From NCBI RefSeq assembly GCF_019599505.1, contig NZ_RKLT01000002.1, positions 496,001-560,000 on the forward strand: a DNA stretch of 64,000 bases, written 5' to 3'. Source of the stretch: Haloarcula nitratireducens. GTDB lineage: Archaea; Halobacteriota; Halobacteria; Halobacteriales; Haloarculaceae. The notes under the pieces are model-generated. The model saw only the letters and a list, made by a program, of their open reading frames with translations, had not been told where the DNA came from and ran no database searches. Both the position numbers and the translations under genes were made by a program. Of this stretch, positions 8,168-16,609 are shown in pieces (within the stretch, counting starts at the first letter, position 1; every line of letters starts with the position of its first letter).

Positions 8168-9481
8168 ATGGTGAACGACCCACCATTGAATCAGTCGCGT
8201 AGAGCGTTCCTGAAGACGACCGGACTCGCCGTCGGCGGACTCGGGGCTGCCGGCACCGCGAGCGCACACGACGACAATGACCACGACCGATACGTCGTCA
8301 AGCAGGGCGACCGATGTTTCCGAGTCAAGCCGCTGAAAGGCCACAAGCGGGTCGAGAAATTCTACAAGTGGGGGGAATCGGAGCGGTACTTCAGTTCTAC
8401 CGGAACGAAAGCCCTCCAGCGAAAGGATACGAGCATCCTATTTCTCTACGACGGCCCAAAGGGACTCAGCCTCGTCATCGTTCACGGCTCGTTGAAAGAC
8501 GGGAGCGACGGCGGCGCGGTCTCGTTCAAGATTAAGGACATCCCACGGAAGGCCAAGTGGGTCGTCAAGGACGATTACTACGACAGCGACAGCAACTACG
8601 ACCGCTGGGACATCGAGAAGCGCTCGGCGGAGATCGACTGGACCTGGGACGAGGAGCGGACCGACGGCGGCGCGCTCCACGGCCTCGACGTCGACGACCT
8701 CGATCTGACCATCTATCCGAAGTTCAACAAAGACGCGGAGCTGTACGGGAAGCACTACGACGGGCGCGTCAAGCGTTGGGAGGTGCTCTCCGGCGACCGG
8801 AAGGACCCGGACCGCTACGAACTGAAACGCGACAAGAAGGTCCGTCTCAAGCGCGGGCGGTGTGACGACGACGACCATCGTCACGACGACGATGACGATT
8901 GGGACGATCACGATAAGGACGACGATCGCCACGACGACTACGACAAGGACGACCACGACGACAAGAAGGACCGAGATAAGGACGACCACGACGACGAGAA
9001 GGACTACGACGACGAGAAGGACTACGAAGACTACGACGACAAGAAGGACCGAGATAAGGACGACCACGACGACGAGAAGGACTACGACGACGAGAAGGAC
9101 GACGAAGACTACGACGACAAGAAGGACCGAGATAAGGACAAAGACCACGATAAGGACTACGGCGACAAAGACGACGAGGATCGAGACCACGACAAGGATC
9201 GAGATAAGGACGACGACAAAGACTACGACGACGATAAAGACGACAAGAAGGACGACGACAAAGACTACGACGACGATAAAGACGACAAGAAGGACGGAGA
9301 CCGTCACGACGATGAGGGCGGGAAGGGCGACGACAACGGCGAGAAGAACGGTCGGAAAAAGGGCGGCGACGAGAACGGCAAAGAGAACGGCGGCGACAAG
9401 GGCAAGAAGAAAGGGTGGGAGAAGGACAACGGCGGCAAGAAGGGCCAGAAGCAGAAGAAAGGGAAGGAAAGCGACGACTGA
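8168..9481 (+). CDS. Tat-exported protein with a long Asp/Lys-rich repeat tail
   Basis: A 437-residue protein. Residues 1-33 are a twin-arginine signal (SRRAFLKTTG, hydrophobic stretch, ASA cleavage site), so it is exported folded. Residues 35-232 form a beta-rich globular domain of unknown family (contains FYKWGESERYF, FLYDGPKGLSLVIVHG and LDLTIYPKFN). From about 235 to the end the protein is almost wholly D, K, E, H, Y, R, G and N. It includes a 26-residue unit beginning DDKKDRDKDDHDDEKDYDD, present twice in full and once in part (78-bp DNA period), and a 14-residue unit DDDKDYDDDKDDKK present twice (42-bp period). The final part is K/G/N-rich. The start is set by the Tat signal, with a TATA-like box (about 8135-8144) 29 nt upstream. 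It may be a surface or cell-envelope polyelectrolyte; the function is unknown. Confidence 0.8.
   Translation: MVNDPPLNQSRRAFLKTTGLAVGGLGAAGTASAHDDNDHDRYVVKQGDRCFRVKPLKGHKRVEKFYKWGESERYFSSTGTKALQRKDTSILFLYDGPKGLSLVIVHGSLKDGSDGGAVSFKIKDIPRKAKWVVKDDYYDSDSNYDRWDIEKRSAEIDWTWDEERTDGGALHGLDVDDLDLTIYPKFNKDAELYGKHYDGRVKRWEVLSGDRKDPDRYELKRDKKVRLKRGRCDDDDHRHDDDDDWDDHDKDDDRHDDYDKDDHDDKKDRDKDDHDDEKDYDDEKDYEDYDDKKDRDKDDHDDEKDYDDEKDDEDYDDKKDRDKDKDHDKDYGDKDDEDRDHDKDRDKDDDKDYDDDKDDKKDDDKDYDDDKDDKKDGDRHDDEGGKGDDNGEKNGRKKGGDENGKENGGDKGKKKGWEKDNGGKKGQKQKKGKESDD
8957..9190 (+). repeat. 78-bp tandem repeat encoding a 26-residue D/K unit
   Basis: The string gacgacaagaaggaccgaga recurs at 8957, 9035 and 9113, an exact 78-bp period. 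The third copy diverges after about 30 nt. It is in frame and preserves the Asp/Lys pattern of the exported protein. Confidence 0.85.
9212..9295 (+). repeat. 42-bp tandem repeat encoding a 14-residue D/K unit
   Basis: Two copies of a 42-bp unit begin at 9212 and 9254 (gacgacaaagactacgacga...), each encoding DDKDYDDDKDDKKD. They lie downstream of the 78-bp repeats in the same reading frame. Confidence 0.8.
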
Positions 9482-9542
9482 AGGGCCGTCGGCCCGCTCG
9501 CGTGGCACGGAAAGCGCGGGGCCGCTGAACCGCGATCTCTTT

Positions 9543-10640
9543 TCAGCACCCGCCGAGCGGGATTCTGAGTCCGTCGCCGCGACGCTCGACGGGCGTCTCG
9601 AAGGGTGCCGACAGGGCACGCATTCGGTCGCGAAGCCACCGAGCGGCCGTCTCGACGGCGGGCGTGACGCGCTCGCGCTGGATTTCCACCGGGACGAGAT
9701 CCAGCGCGGCCAGTTCGCCGCCCTCGACGACGAGTTCGAACAGGAAGCTCCGGTCGTTGTGCAGTCCGTCCTTGACGACGTAGTCGTCGACGAAGTCGCC
9801 GGCGTCGTAGATTATCGGCCGGCCCTCGTAGGTCTCGACGCCCTGAATCACGTGGGCGCTGTGGCCGTGAACCACGTCGGCTCCGCGGTCGATCAGCCAG
9901 CGGGCGAACGACCGCTGGGCCTCGGCGGGTTCGACCACCCAGTTCGGTCCCCAGTGGAGCGAGACGACGAGGAGGTCGGGGTCCCGCTCGCGCGCTCGCA
10001 CCACCGCGTCGCCGACCCAGTTTCTGGTCAGTCTGTCGGCGGGTTTCAGCGGAGCGTAGGCCGATCCGGCGGCGTCCGAGCGAGCGGCGTAGCTCGGCGA
10101 CTGGTCGGTCGCGGCGACGACGGTTATTTCGAGGTCGCCGACGGCGAACGTGGCCGGTTCGAACGCGGCCTCCCTGTCGCGTCCCGCGCCGGCAGTCGGG
10201 ATACCGGCGTCGTCGAGGTGCGAGAGCGTATCGGTGAGCGCCGTCGGGCCGAAGTCGAGGACGTGGTTGTTCGCCAAACTCGCGAACGCCGTCCCGGCGC
10301 GTTCGAGGGCGGGGATCGCCCAGCCGGGATGCGCGCGGAAGTAGTATTCCCGGCCGGGGCGGCGCTCTCCGCGGGCGGAGACGCAACACTCCAGGTTCAA
10401 CAGCAGGCCGTCCAGCGCGTCCAGACGGCCGGCCATCCCGTCCCAGACGCCGCCGGGGTCCTCGCGCCAGCGGTCGTTCACGTTCCGGCCCAGCATCACG
10501 TCGCCGACGAAGCCCAGCCGCACCGTCTCACCGGTCGAGACCGGGGCCGGACACGCGGTCTCGACCTCGCTGACGCGGCCCAGACAGCCGCCGAACGCGG
10601 CGAGCGACGAGGCGAGGACGGCTCTTCGGGTCGGCGTCAC
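9543..10640 (-). CDS. CapA family lipoprotein (metallophosphatase-like)
   Basis: A 365-residue protein of the CapA/PGA_cap family, related to calcineurin-like metallophosphoesterases. Visible motifs are FVGDVMLGRNV, LLLNLECCVS, SLANNHVLDFG, SLHWGPNW and HGHSAHVIQGVE, in the usual family order. The N-terminus is a twin-arginine lipoprotein signal: TPTRRAVLASS followed by the lipobox AFGGC with Cys19, so it is probably lipid-anchored outside the cell. The GTG at 10640 is the start consistent with that signal. In bacteria CapA supports poly-gamma-glutamate capsule synthesis; the archaeal substrate is unknown. It converges on the D/K-tail protein gene, which is also exported, with 61 nt between. 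Confidence 0.88.
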   Translation of the reverse strand: MTPTRRAVLASSLAAFGGCLGRVSEVETACPAPVSTGETVRLGFVGDVMLGRNVNDRWREDPGGVWDGMAGRLDALDGLLLNLECCVSARGERRPGREYYFRAHPGWAIPALERAGTAFASLANNHVLDFGPTALTDTLSHLDDAGIPTAGAGRDREAAFEPATFAVGDLEITVVAATDQSPSYAARSDAAGSAYAPLKPADRLTRNWVGDAVVRARERDPDLLVVSLHWGPNWVVEPAEAQRSFARWLIDRGADVVHGHSAHVIQGVETYEGRPIIYDAGDFVDDYVVKDGLHNDRSFLFELVVEGGELAALDLVPVEIQRERVTPAVETAARWLRDRMRALSAPFETPVERRGDGLRIPLGGC

Positions 10641-10681
10641 GTCCCGACTGATGCGTCGGGCCCCCTTGAACGTCGGCGTCG

Positions 10682-12478
10682 TCACTCGAGGTGATGGTAG
10701 TCGAGTTCGTGTCCCTCGTCGAGGGCCGCCTGCACCGCGTCGCTGGGCTCGGGGACGCCGCGGGTCGACAGCTCGAGACCGATGTCCCCGTCGTCGACGA
10801 GGACGTTGCGCCGCCAGTCGGTGGCTATCTCGGGGAAGTCCGTGCGGTAGTGCGCTCCGCGGGACTCCTCGCGTTCGAGCGCGGCCCGAAGGATCGCTTC
10901 GGCTATCGTCAGACTGAACGAGAGGTCGACCGCGAACTCGAAGTCGCGACCGGTGCGGCCGCCCTCCACGCGGAGGTCGGCGGTCGCGGCGCGAATCTCG
11001 TCGAGTCGCTCCAACCCCGTCCGAAGCGACGCCTCCTCGCGAAGGATGCCGGCGTGGTCCCACAGCAGGTTCCCCAGTTCTCCGAGGAGAGTCTGCGGAG
11101 CGACGTCGCCGTCGCTCGCGGCGAGGGCGGCCATCGACGCGAACTCGCGGTCGGCGAGCGCGCGCATCTCCTCGGGGAGCGCCGGGTCCTCGTCTATCGA
11201 CTGCGACGCGACGTGCTCGCCGACCAACTTCCCGATGGCGACCGTCTCGGCCAGCGAGTTCCCGCCGAGCCGGTTCGCGCCGTGGACGCCCGCGACCGTC
11301 TCGCCGACGGCGTACAGGCCGTCGACGCCCGTCTCGCCGGTCCGGAAGTCGATGTCGACGCCGCCCATCGAGTAGTGGGCGGTCGGTGCCACCTCTATCG
11401 GCTCCTCGGTGATGTCGACGCCGAGTTCCGCGAAGCGCTCGTACATCCGCGGCAGTCGCTCTCTCACGTACTCGTCGTCCCGGTGCGAGATGTCCAGGTA
11501 AACCCCGCCGTTCTCGGTGCCGCGGCCCTCGCGGACCTCCCGCGCGATGGCGCGGGCGACCACGTCGCGGGCATCCAGTTCCATCTGGTCGGGAGAGTAT
11601 CGCTCCATGAAGCGCTCGCCGTCGGTGTTGAACAGGCGACCACCCTCGCCCCGGACCGCCTCGGTCACGAGTCGCCCGTCCCAGTCCTCGCCGTAGCGGT
11701 CGCCGACCATCCCGGTGGGGTGGAACTGGACGAACTCCGCGTCGAGCAGCGAGGCCCCGGCCTGCAACGCGAGCGCGGGGCCGTCGCCGTTGTTCTCTGC
11801 GTCCCGCGAGGAGTGGCGCTTGTAGAGCGCGGAGTAGCCGCCCGCGGCCAACACCACGTGGTCGGCCGAGAAACAGACGAACTCGCCGCTCCCCATGTCG
11901 TAGGCCACCGCGCCGTGGACTCGCTCCCCGTCAGAGAGCAGTCGAGTCACCATGACGTTCTCTCGGTAGGGAATCGAGAGGGACTGCGCCTTCTCGACGA
12001 GCGCCTCGAGCATCGCCTCGCCGGTCCGGTCGCCGACGAAGCAGGTGCGCCGGAACGACTGCGCCCCGAAGTATCGCTGGTTGATCTTCCCGTCCTCGGT
12101 CCGGTCGAAGGGCATTCCCCACTCGTCCAGTTCCCGGACGCGGTCGGGCATGTGCTCGGTCGTCAGCTCGACCGCATCCGGGTCGTTGATATGGTGACCC
12201 TCGTTGAGCGTGTCTGCCGCGTGAATCGTCCAGTCGTCTTCCGGGTCGAGCGACCCCAGCGCGGCGTTGATACCGCCCGCCGCCCACGTCGTGTGGGCGT
12301 CCCCGTGGCCCCGCTTGCCGATGACGAGCGGTTCGACGCCGGCCTCGGCCAGCGCGATAGCGACGCGGGCACCCGCCGCGCCCGCGCCCACGACGAGTAC
12401 CGGTACCGACACCGACTCGTAGTCGACGTCGTCCGCGTCGATTCGCCGCTCCGCGTCCGCTCCGCGGTGGTTTCGCAT
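10682..12478 (-). CDS. FAD-dependent fumarate reductase/succinate dehydrogenase-type flavoprotein
   Basis: A 598-residue flavoprotein of the SdhA/FrdA/NadB superfamily. The FAD Rossmann motif VLVVGAGAAGARVA lies at about residues 28-41, followed by HTTWAAGGINAALG, FHPTGM, VTEAVRGEGGRLFN with the catalytic Arg region, TAHYSMGGVDID, and VHGANRLGGNSLAE. The C-terminal helical domain (residues 460-560) is typical. It is longer than the L-aspartate oxidase NadB encoded at 58-59.5 kb and has no adjacent iron-sulfur or membrane-anchor gene, so it is a stand-alone paralogue whose substrate and electron partner are unknown. The ATG at 12478 is chosen because the in-frame sequence upstream is Arg-rich and not family-like. 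Confidence 0.85.
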   Translation of the reverse strand: MRNHRGADAERRIDADDVDYESVSVPVLVVGAGAAGARVAIALAEAGVEPLVIGKRGHGDAHTTWAAGGINAALGSLDPEDDWTIHAADTLNEGHHINDPDAVELTTEHMPDRVRELDEWGMPFDRTEDGKINQRYFGAQSFRRTCFVGDRTGEAMLEALVEKAQSLSIPYRENVMVTRLLSDGERVHGAVAYDMGSGEFVCFSADHVVLAAGGYSALYKRHSSRDAENNGDGPALALQAGASLLDAEFVQFHPTGMVGDRYGEDWDGRLVTEAVRGEGGRLFNTDGERFMERYSPDQMELDARDVVARAIAREVREGRGTENGGVYLDISHRDDEYVRERLPRMYERFAELGVDITEEPIEVAPTAHYSMGGVDIDFRTGETGVDGLYAVGETVAGVHGANRLGGNSLAETVAIGKLVGEHVASQSIDEDPALPEEMRALADREFASMAALAASDGDVAPQTLLGELGNLLWDHAGILREEASLRTGLERLDEIRAATADLRVEGGRTGRDFEFAVDLSFSLTIAEAILRAALEREESRGAHYRTDFPEIATDWRRNVLVDDGDIGLELSTRGVPEPSDAVQAALDEGHELDYHHLE

Positions 12479-12600
12479 GTCTCTCGCTAGGGGTCGAAGT
12501 AGGTTAAGTGCCCCGCGCGCACACGTGTACGGGCCACGTATTGGTCTCTTAGACGGCGCGTGCCTATCCTTTAGGTGAAGACACCGCGTAGCGAGTAGCG

Positions 12601-13257
12601 ATGCACCTCCTCGGCAAGTGTCCGCCGGACGAAGCGGAACTCGCTGCGGCGGCCGAACGCGGCTTCGAGAGCGTCGAACTCCACCTCCGCGAGCGAGACT
12701 TAGAGGACGTGACGGCGACGGCCGAGACGGTCGAACGGTCCCCGGTGGACGCCGCCGCGGTCCACACGCTCCACGCCCGCCCGGACGAGGAACGACCCTT
12801 CCGCCGCAGCGACGAACTGGCCCGCCGCCTCGACGCGCTGCTGGTCGTCCACAGCCAGTACGCCTTACACACCCACGTCGACGACCTCGAAGCGTACGAC
12901 TTCGCCGCGCCCTACGCCTACGAGAACAACCCCGGCGCGAGCGCGTTTCACCTCGAAAACCTCCTGCTGGACCGCGGGCACTCTCTCGTCCTCGACACCG
13001 CGCACCTCTACCTCTCCGAAGCGGACTACGAGAGCGCACTTCGGGACCTCTTGGAGGATCACGGCGACAAGATTCCGTTGATCCACTTCAACGACGCCAC
13101 TCGAATCGAGGACGGACTGGCGTTCGGCGACGGTGAGATGGCCCTCGAACAGACCGCTCACCTGCTGGACGAGCACTACGACGGCCCGGTCGTCCTCGAA
13201 GTGATGCCCGACGCGCAGGCCGACGCCCGCCGGGCGGTCGCCGAGTGGCTCTCGTAG
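12601..13257 (+). CDS. Sugar phosphate isomerase/epimerase-like TIM-barrel protein
   Basis: A 218-residue xylose isomerase-like/AP endonuclease 2 fold protein. Metal-site candidates appear in order: ESVELH (Glu), VVHSQYALHTH, YENNPG (Glu-Asn), LVLDTAHLYL (Asp/His), IHFNDATR (His/Asp) and VVLEVMP (Glu). These match the strand-end residues that bind divalent metal in the family. It is shorter than typical members (about 270 residues), with a compact N-terminus. The substrate cannot be inferred. It is divergent from the flavoprotein gene and lies 39 nt before the E1-alpha gene, so the two may be co-transcribed. Confidence 0.8.
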   Translation: MHLLGKCPPDEAELAAAAERGFESVELHLRERDLEDVTATAETVERSPVDAAAVHTLHARPDEERPFRRSDELARRLDALLVVHSQYALHTHVDDLEAYDFAAPYAYENNPGASAFHLENLLLDRGHSLVLDTAHLYLSEADYESALRDLLEDHGDKIPLIHFNDATRIEDGLAFGDGEMALEQTAHLLDEHYDGPVVLEVMPDAQADARRAVAEWLS

Positions 13258-13296
13258 CGCACCTTTTTCCCGGTCTGTTTCGTCTGTCCCGACAGC

Positions 13297-14406
13297 ATGG
13301 CCGCCGACGTTCTCGACCGAGCGCCCGAAGACCGCGTGCAGGTACTCGACGCCGACGGCGAGGTCGTCGCCCCCTCGCTCGTCCCGGCCCTCGACGACGA
13401 GACGCTCGTCTCGATGTACCGGGACATGCGCTTCGCCCGGCGATTCAACGAGCGCATGATAAACCTCCAGCGACAGGGCCGACTCGGAACCTACGCCTCG
13501 ATGGCCGGACAAGAGGGGTCTCAGATCGGCTCGACGTACGCGCTGGCCGACGAGGACACGCTCTTCTACCAGTACCGCGAGCACGGCGCGCTCGTCGCCC
13601 GCGGCCTCCCGTGGGAGTACCTGCTGTACTGGATGGGCCACGAGCGGGGCAACGCGGCGCTGGCCGACGTCAACGTCTTCCCGCTCAACATCTCCATCGC
13701 CGGCCACGTCCCCCACGCCGTCGGGTGGTCGTGGGCGGCGAAGAAGCGCGGCGACGACCGCGCGGGCGTGGTCCACTTCGGCGACGGCGCGACCAGCGAG
13801 GGGGACGTCCACGAGGCGATGAACTTCGCCGGCGTCTTCGACACGCCGACGCTCTTCTTCTGTAACAACAACCAGTGGGCCATCTCGGTCCCGCGCGAGC
13901 GCCAGACCGCGAGCGCGACCATCGCCGAGAAGGCGCGGGCGTACGGCTTCGACGGCGTGCAGGTCGACGGGATGGACCCGCTGGCGACGTACGTCGTCAC
14001 CGAGGCGGCCCGGGAGCGGGCGCTCGACCCCGCCGACGGCGCGGCCCGTCCGACGCTGATCGAGGCCGTGCAGTACCGCTTCGGCGCACACACGACCGCC
14101 GACGACCCCGACGTGTACCGCGACGAGGACGAGGTAGAGGAGTGGCGCGAGAAGGACCCGCTGGCCCGCTTCGGCGCCTTCCTCTGGGACCGAGGGCTGC
14201 TGGACCGCGAGCGGCTGGACGCGATGAACGAGGAGATCGAGTCGACGCTCGCGGATATCGTCGACCGGGCCGAGGCGGCCGCCGCCGACCCGCGGGACCT
14301 CTTCGCCGACGTCTACGCCGAACCGACCGACGAGCTGCTCGCCCAGCGCGAGTACCTGGAGGAACTCCGCGAGCGTCACGGCGACGAGACCCTGCTGGAC
14401 GAGTGA
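13297..14406 (+). CDS. Thiamine pyrophosphate-dependent dehydrogenase E1 component, alpha subunit
   Basis: A 369-residue E1-alpha subunit of the pyruvate/branched-chain 2-oxoacid dehydrogenase family. The TPP-Mg motif GDGATSEGDVHEAMN ... NNN is at about residues 165-195, and the phosphorylation-loop-like YRFGAHTTADDP is near 258. The N-terminal MYRDMRFARRFNERM and GTYASMAGQEGSQIGS are typical. Catalysis needs an E1-beta subunit, and with E2 and E3 it would convert a 2-oxoacid to acyl-CoA. None of those partners is adjacent here: the next gene is a convergent antiporter with 1 nt between stops. It is therefore an orphan subunit in this window. The 2-oxoacid substrate is not predictable. Confidence 0.9.
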   Translation: MAADVLDRAPEDRVQVLDADGEVVAPSLVPALDDETLVSMYRDMRFARRFNERMINLQRQGRLGTYASMAGQEGSQIGSTYALADEDTLFYQYREHGALVARGLPWEYLLYWMGHERGNAALADVNVFPLNISIAGHVPHAVGWSWAAKKRGDDRAGVVHFGDGATSEGDVHEAMNFAGVFDTPTLFFCNNNQWAISVPRERQTASATIAEKARAYGFDGVQVDGMDPLATYVVTEAARERALDPADGAARPTLIEAVQYRFGAHTTADDPDVYRDEDEVEEWREKDPLARFGAFLWDRGLLDRERLDAMNEEIESTLADIVDRAEAAAADPRDLFADVYAEPTDELLAQREYLEELRERHGDETLLDE

Positions 14407-14407
14407 G

Positions 14408-15649
14408 TCAGTAGGCCGACTCCGCGGGCAGGCGCTCGACGGCCCGTCTGAGCAGCGGGGGCGTCATCACCGAGGTCGCGATGGCGACGAGGACGACGAC
14501 GGCGTACAGGAGCGGCGTGAGGACGCCGAGAGCGAGACCGGCGGCGGCGACGACGATCTCCATCGCTCCCCGGGCGTTGAGACCGATGGCGAGGCAGGCG
14601 GTCTCCGCCCGCGTCAGCTCCGTCAGCGCGGCCCCGAGGGCGACGCCGACCACCTTCCCGAGGATAGCGACGACCAGCGCCGCGACGGCGATGGCCGCGG
14701 CGGCGGGGTCGGCGAGAACGGTCAGATCGACCTCCAGGCCGGCGGTCGCGAAGAACAGCGGGGCGAACAGCCCGAGCGTCACGAGGTGGAGGACGCGCTC
14801 GGTCTCGGCGTCCGACCGGGGGCCGACGAGGAGACCGGCCAGAAACGCGCCGACGACGGCCACCAGCCCCAGTCCGACCCCGGCGGCGGTCACCGCGAAC
14901 CCGACGATGAGGACGACGGCGAATTCGCTCAGGACCGGCGAGCGAGCGCGGGCGGCGAGTGCCCCGAGCCTGTCGACGACCGGCCGACCGACGGCGAGGA
15001 CGACGAGCGCGAACGCCGCGAGGAGGGCGACGATCTCGAGGACCGCGACTGTGTCGACGCCGCCGCTACGGACCAGTTCGGCGACGACCGTCAGGGTGAT
15101 CCACCCGATAGCGTCGACGACGACGGCGACGGTGAGCGTCAGTTGCCCCACCGCGCGGTCGATCACGTCGAGGTCGACCAGCACGCGGGCAGCGACCGGG
15201 AGCGCCGAGATGCTGAGCGCGGTGCCCAGGAACAGCGCGAGGCCGAGTCGCTGAGACGGGGCGGGGAGGTACGCCGTCGGGAGTGCGAACCCCAGCGCGA
15301 CTCCGCCGAGGAACGGGACGAGGGTCGCCCCGGCGGCGACGGCGACGGTGGGACCGAGCGATCCGCGAATCCGCGACGGGTCGACCTCGGTGCCGGCGAG
15401 CACGACGAGCAGGACGAGGCCGAGCGACGCGAGCCCCGCGACCCCGTCGTCGAGCGGGAGGAGGGCCGCGACGGCCGCGGGCGCGATCGCGCCCAGTATC
15501 GAGGGACCGAGGACGAGCCCGGTGAGGAGTTCGCCGACGACCGGGGCGAATCCGACGCGGTCGCTGAGCGCGCCGAGCGCGTGGGCGACCGCCAGGATCA
15601 GCGTGAGACTGGCGAGAAAGTGCAGTAGGGGCCCGGGTTCGCCGACCAT
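14408..15649 (-). CDS. Kef-type cation:proton antiporter (CPA2 family)
   Basis: A 413-residue membrane protein with about 12-13 predicted helices and the Na_H_Exchanger signature. The first helix region carries VGELLTGLVLGPSILG, the middle VVVDAIGWITL (the Asp expected in the transport site), and the C-terminus LTRAETACLAIGLNARGAMEIVVA. It has no TrkA-N domain, so it is a bare permease. I place the start at 15649 (MVGEPGPLL) because a T-rich box lies about 27 nt upstream; an ATG at 15745 would add a polar 32-residue leader. It is divergent from the Rrf2-like regulator gene that probably shares its promoter region. It exchanges K+ or Na+ for H+ by inference. Confidence 0.85.
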   Translation of the reverse strand: MVGEPGPLLHFLASLTLILAVAHALGALSDRVGFAPVVGELLTGLVLGPSILGAIAPAAVAALLPLDDGVAGLASLGLVLLVVLAGTEVDPSRIRGSLGPTVAVAAGATLVPFLGGVALGFALPTAYLPAPSQRLGLALFLGTALSISALPVAARVLVDLDVIDRAVGQLTLTVAVVVDAIGWITLTVVAELVRSGGVDTVAVLEIVALLAAFALVVLAVGRPVVDRLGALAARARSPVLSEFAVVLIVGFAVTAAGVGLGLVAVVGAFLAGLLVGPRSDAETERVLHLVTLGLFAPLFFATAGLEVDLTVLADPAAAAIAVAALVVAILGKVVGVALGAALTELTRAETACLAIGLNARGAMEIVVAAAGLALGVLTPLLYAVVVLVAIATSVMTPPLLRRAVERLPAESAY

Positions 15650-15777
15650 GAAGTCGTAGAGAACCGCCGGCGTCTTGAAACTCGGCCGGTGCCGCGGCGT
15701 CGCCGGCGAGGTGACGACACCGCGCTGCTCAGGATGCGTATCCACACATCTATCATCCCCGTCGTGGTACAGCCAGT

Positions 15778-16305
15778 ATGGTCCAGATCGACCTGACCAG
15801 CAGTCAGGAGCAGACGCTCACGTCGCTGGTCAATCGGCATCGTGAGGCGGAGGGCCCGGTCAAGGGCCAGACCGTCGCTGACGAGGTCGACCGGAGTCTG
15901 GGAACCGTCCAGAATCAGATGCAGAGCCTCGCGCAACTGGGTCTCGTCGACAGCGTCTCCGGACCCGAAGGCGGCTACGTCCCGACGGACCTCGCGTACG
16001 ACGCCCTGGGACGCGACCCGCTCGAAGAGACGGAGTCGATGCGGATGGCCCACGAGTACGAGCGGCTCGACGTCACGGTAGACCGCATCACGCTCAGCGG
16101 CGTCCACCACCCCGAGCAGTGTCGCGCGCAGGTCCACCTCCAGCAGTCCGTCGGGCAGTTCGACGTCGGACAGGCCGTCGCGGTCGGGCCGACGCCGCAG
16201 TACGGTCTCGTCGTCTTGGGCGAGATCGCGGCCGTCGACGACACGAGCAACACGCTGATACTCGAGGTCGCACAGATGGAAGCGCCGGTCGAAGCGCCGG
16301 AGTGA
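15778..16305 (+). CDS. Winged-helix transcriptional regulator with C-terminal domain
   Basis: A 175-residue protein. Residues 5-75 form a winged helix (QTVADEVDRSLGTVQNQMQSLAQLGLVDSV, then the wing GPEGGYVPTD), of the Rrf2-like type common in haloarchaea. Residues 95-170 are beta-rich (LDVTVDRITLSGVHHPEQCRAQVHL; VAVGPTPQYGLVVLGEI) and may sense a ligand. The single Cys118 is not arranged as an iron-sulfur site. It starts 128 nt from the antiporter start chosen here and is divergent from it, so regulation of that antiporter is a reasonable guess. Confidence 0.78.
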   Translation: MVQIDLTSSQEQTLTSLVNRHREAEGPVKGQTVADEVDRSLGTVQNQMQSLAQLGLVDSVSGPEGGYVPTDLAYDALGRDPLEETESMRMAHEYERLDVTVDRITLSGVHHPEQCRAQVHLQQSVGQFDVGQAVAVGPTPQYGLVVLGEIAAVDDTSNTLILEVAQMEAPVEAPE

Positions 16306-16306
16306 G

Positions 16307-16462
16307 CTACCGATTCCACTCGTAGAACCACCAGACGCTCCCCAGCAAGAGCAGCCCCGCGCCGAGCGCGGAGGTCGCCGGTTCGGGGAATATGAACAGC
16401 ACGAAGCCGACGAGGAGCATCGTTGCCGGTCCGAATTCGTCGAAGTGATCGCTGAGTGCCAT
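16307..16462 (-). CDS. Small membrane protein, 51 residues
   Basis: A short gene encoding 51 residues, with an N-terminal acidic stretch (MALSDHFDEFGPATM) followed by two hydrophobic segments (LLVGFVLFIFPEP and ALGAGLLLLGSVWWF) and the basic end YEWNR. The reading frame is clean, and its stop lies 1 nt from the convergent regulator stop, leaving no spare sequence, which argues for a real gene. A T-rich box (gttctttg on the minus strand) sits about 30 nt upstream. It resembles other two-helix haloarchaeal miniproteins of unknown function. Confidence 0.65.
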   Translation of the reverse strand: MALSDHFDEFGPATMLLVGFVLFIFPEPATSALGAGLLLLGSVWWFYEWNR

Positions 16463-16574
16463 CGGCCGGCCGTACACGCCGTGCCGACAAAGAACTTCTT
16501 GGTCCGTCTCGCCGGAGCGGTGCGGCGGAGGGAGTGCCCCGCTCCAGTTAAATAGCGTAATAAAAACGTCAGAA

Positions 16575-16588
16575 GTTATTTATATACC
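16575..16588 (+). promoter_or_regulatory. Strong TATA-box promoter of the DUF4013 gene
   Basis: gttatttatatacc is centred about 29 nt before the ATG at 16610. It lies in an AT-rich stretch that also contains ttaaatagcgtaataaaaac about 25-30 nt further upstream. Confidence 0.65.
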
Positions 16589-16609
16589 TTCGGTGATTTC
16601 CGACGTGGT

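Noticed and set aside
8957..9295. Tandem repeats resembling a CRISPR array
   Set aside because: The period is coding and in frame, repeats are degenerate, there are no unique spacers, and no cas genes are nearby.
8438..9619. Long minus-strand open frame opposite the D/K tail, rich in Val/Leu
   Set aside because: It is the exact shadow of the repeat tail: GAC/AAG codons read in reverse give Val/Leu/Phe. No start signal or family motif.
12479..13039. N-terminal extension of the flavoprotein gene on the minus strand
   Set aside because: Arg/Gly-rich shadow of the TIM-barrel gene on the other strand; the flavoprotein fold begins after the ATG at 12478.
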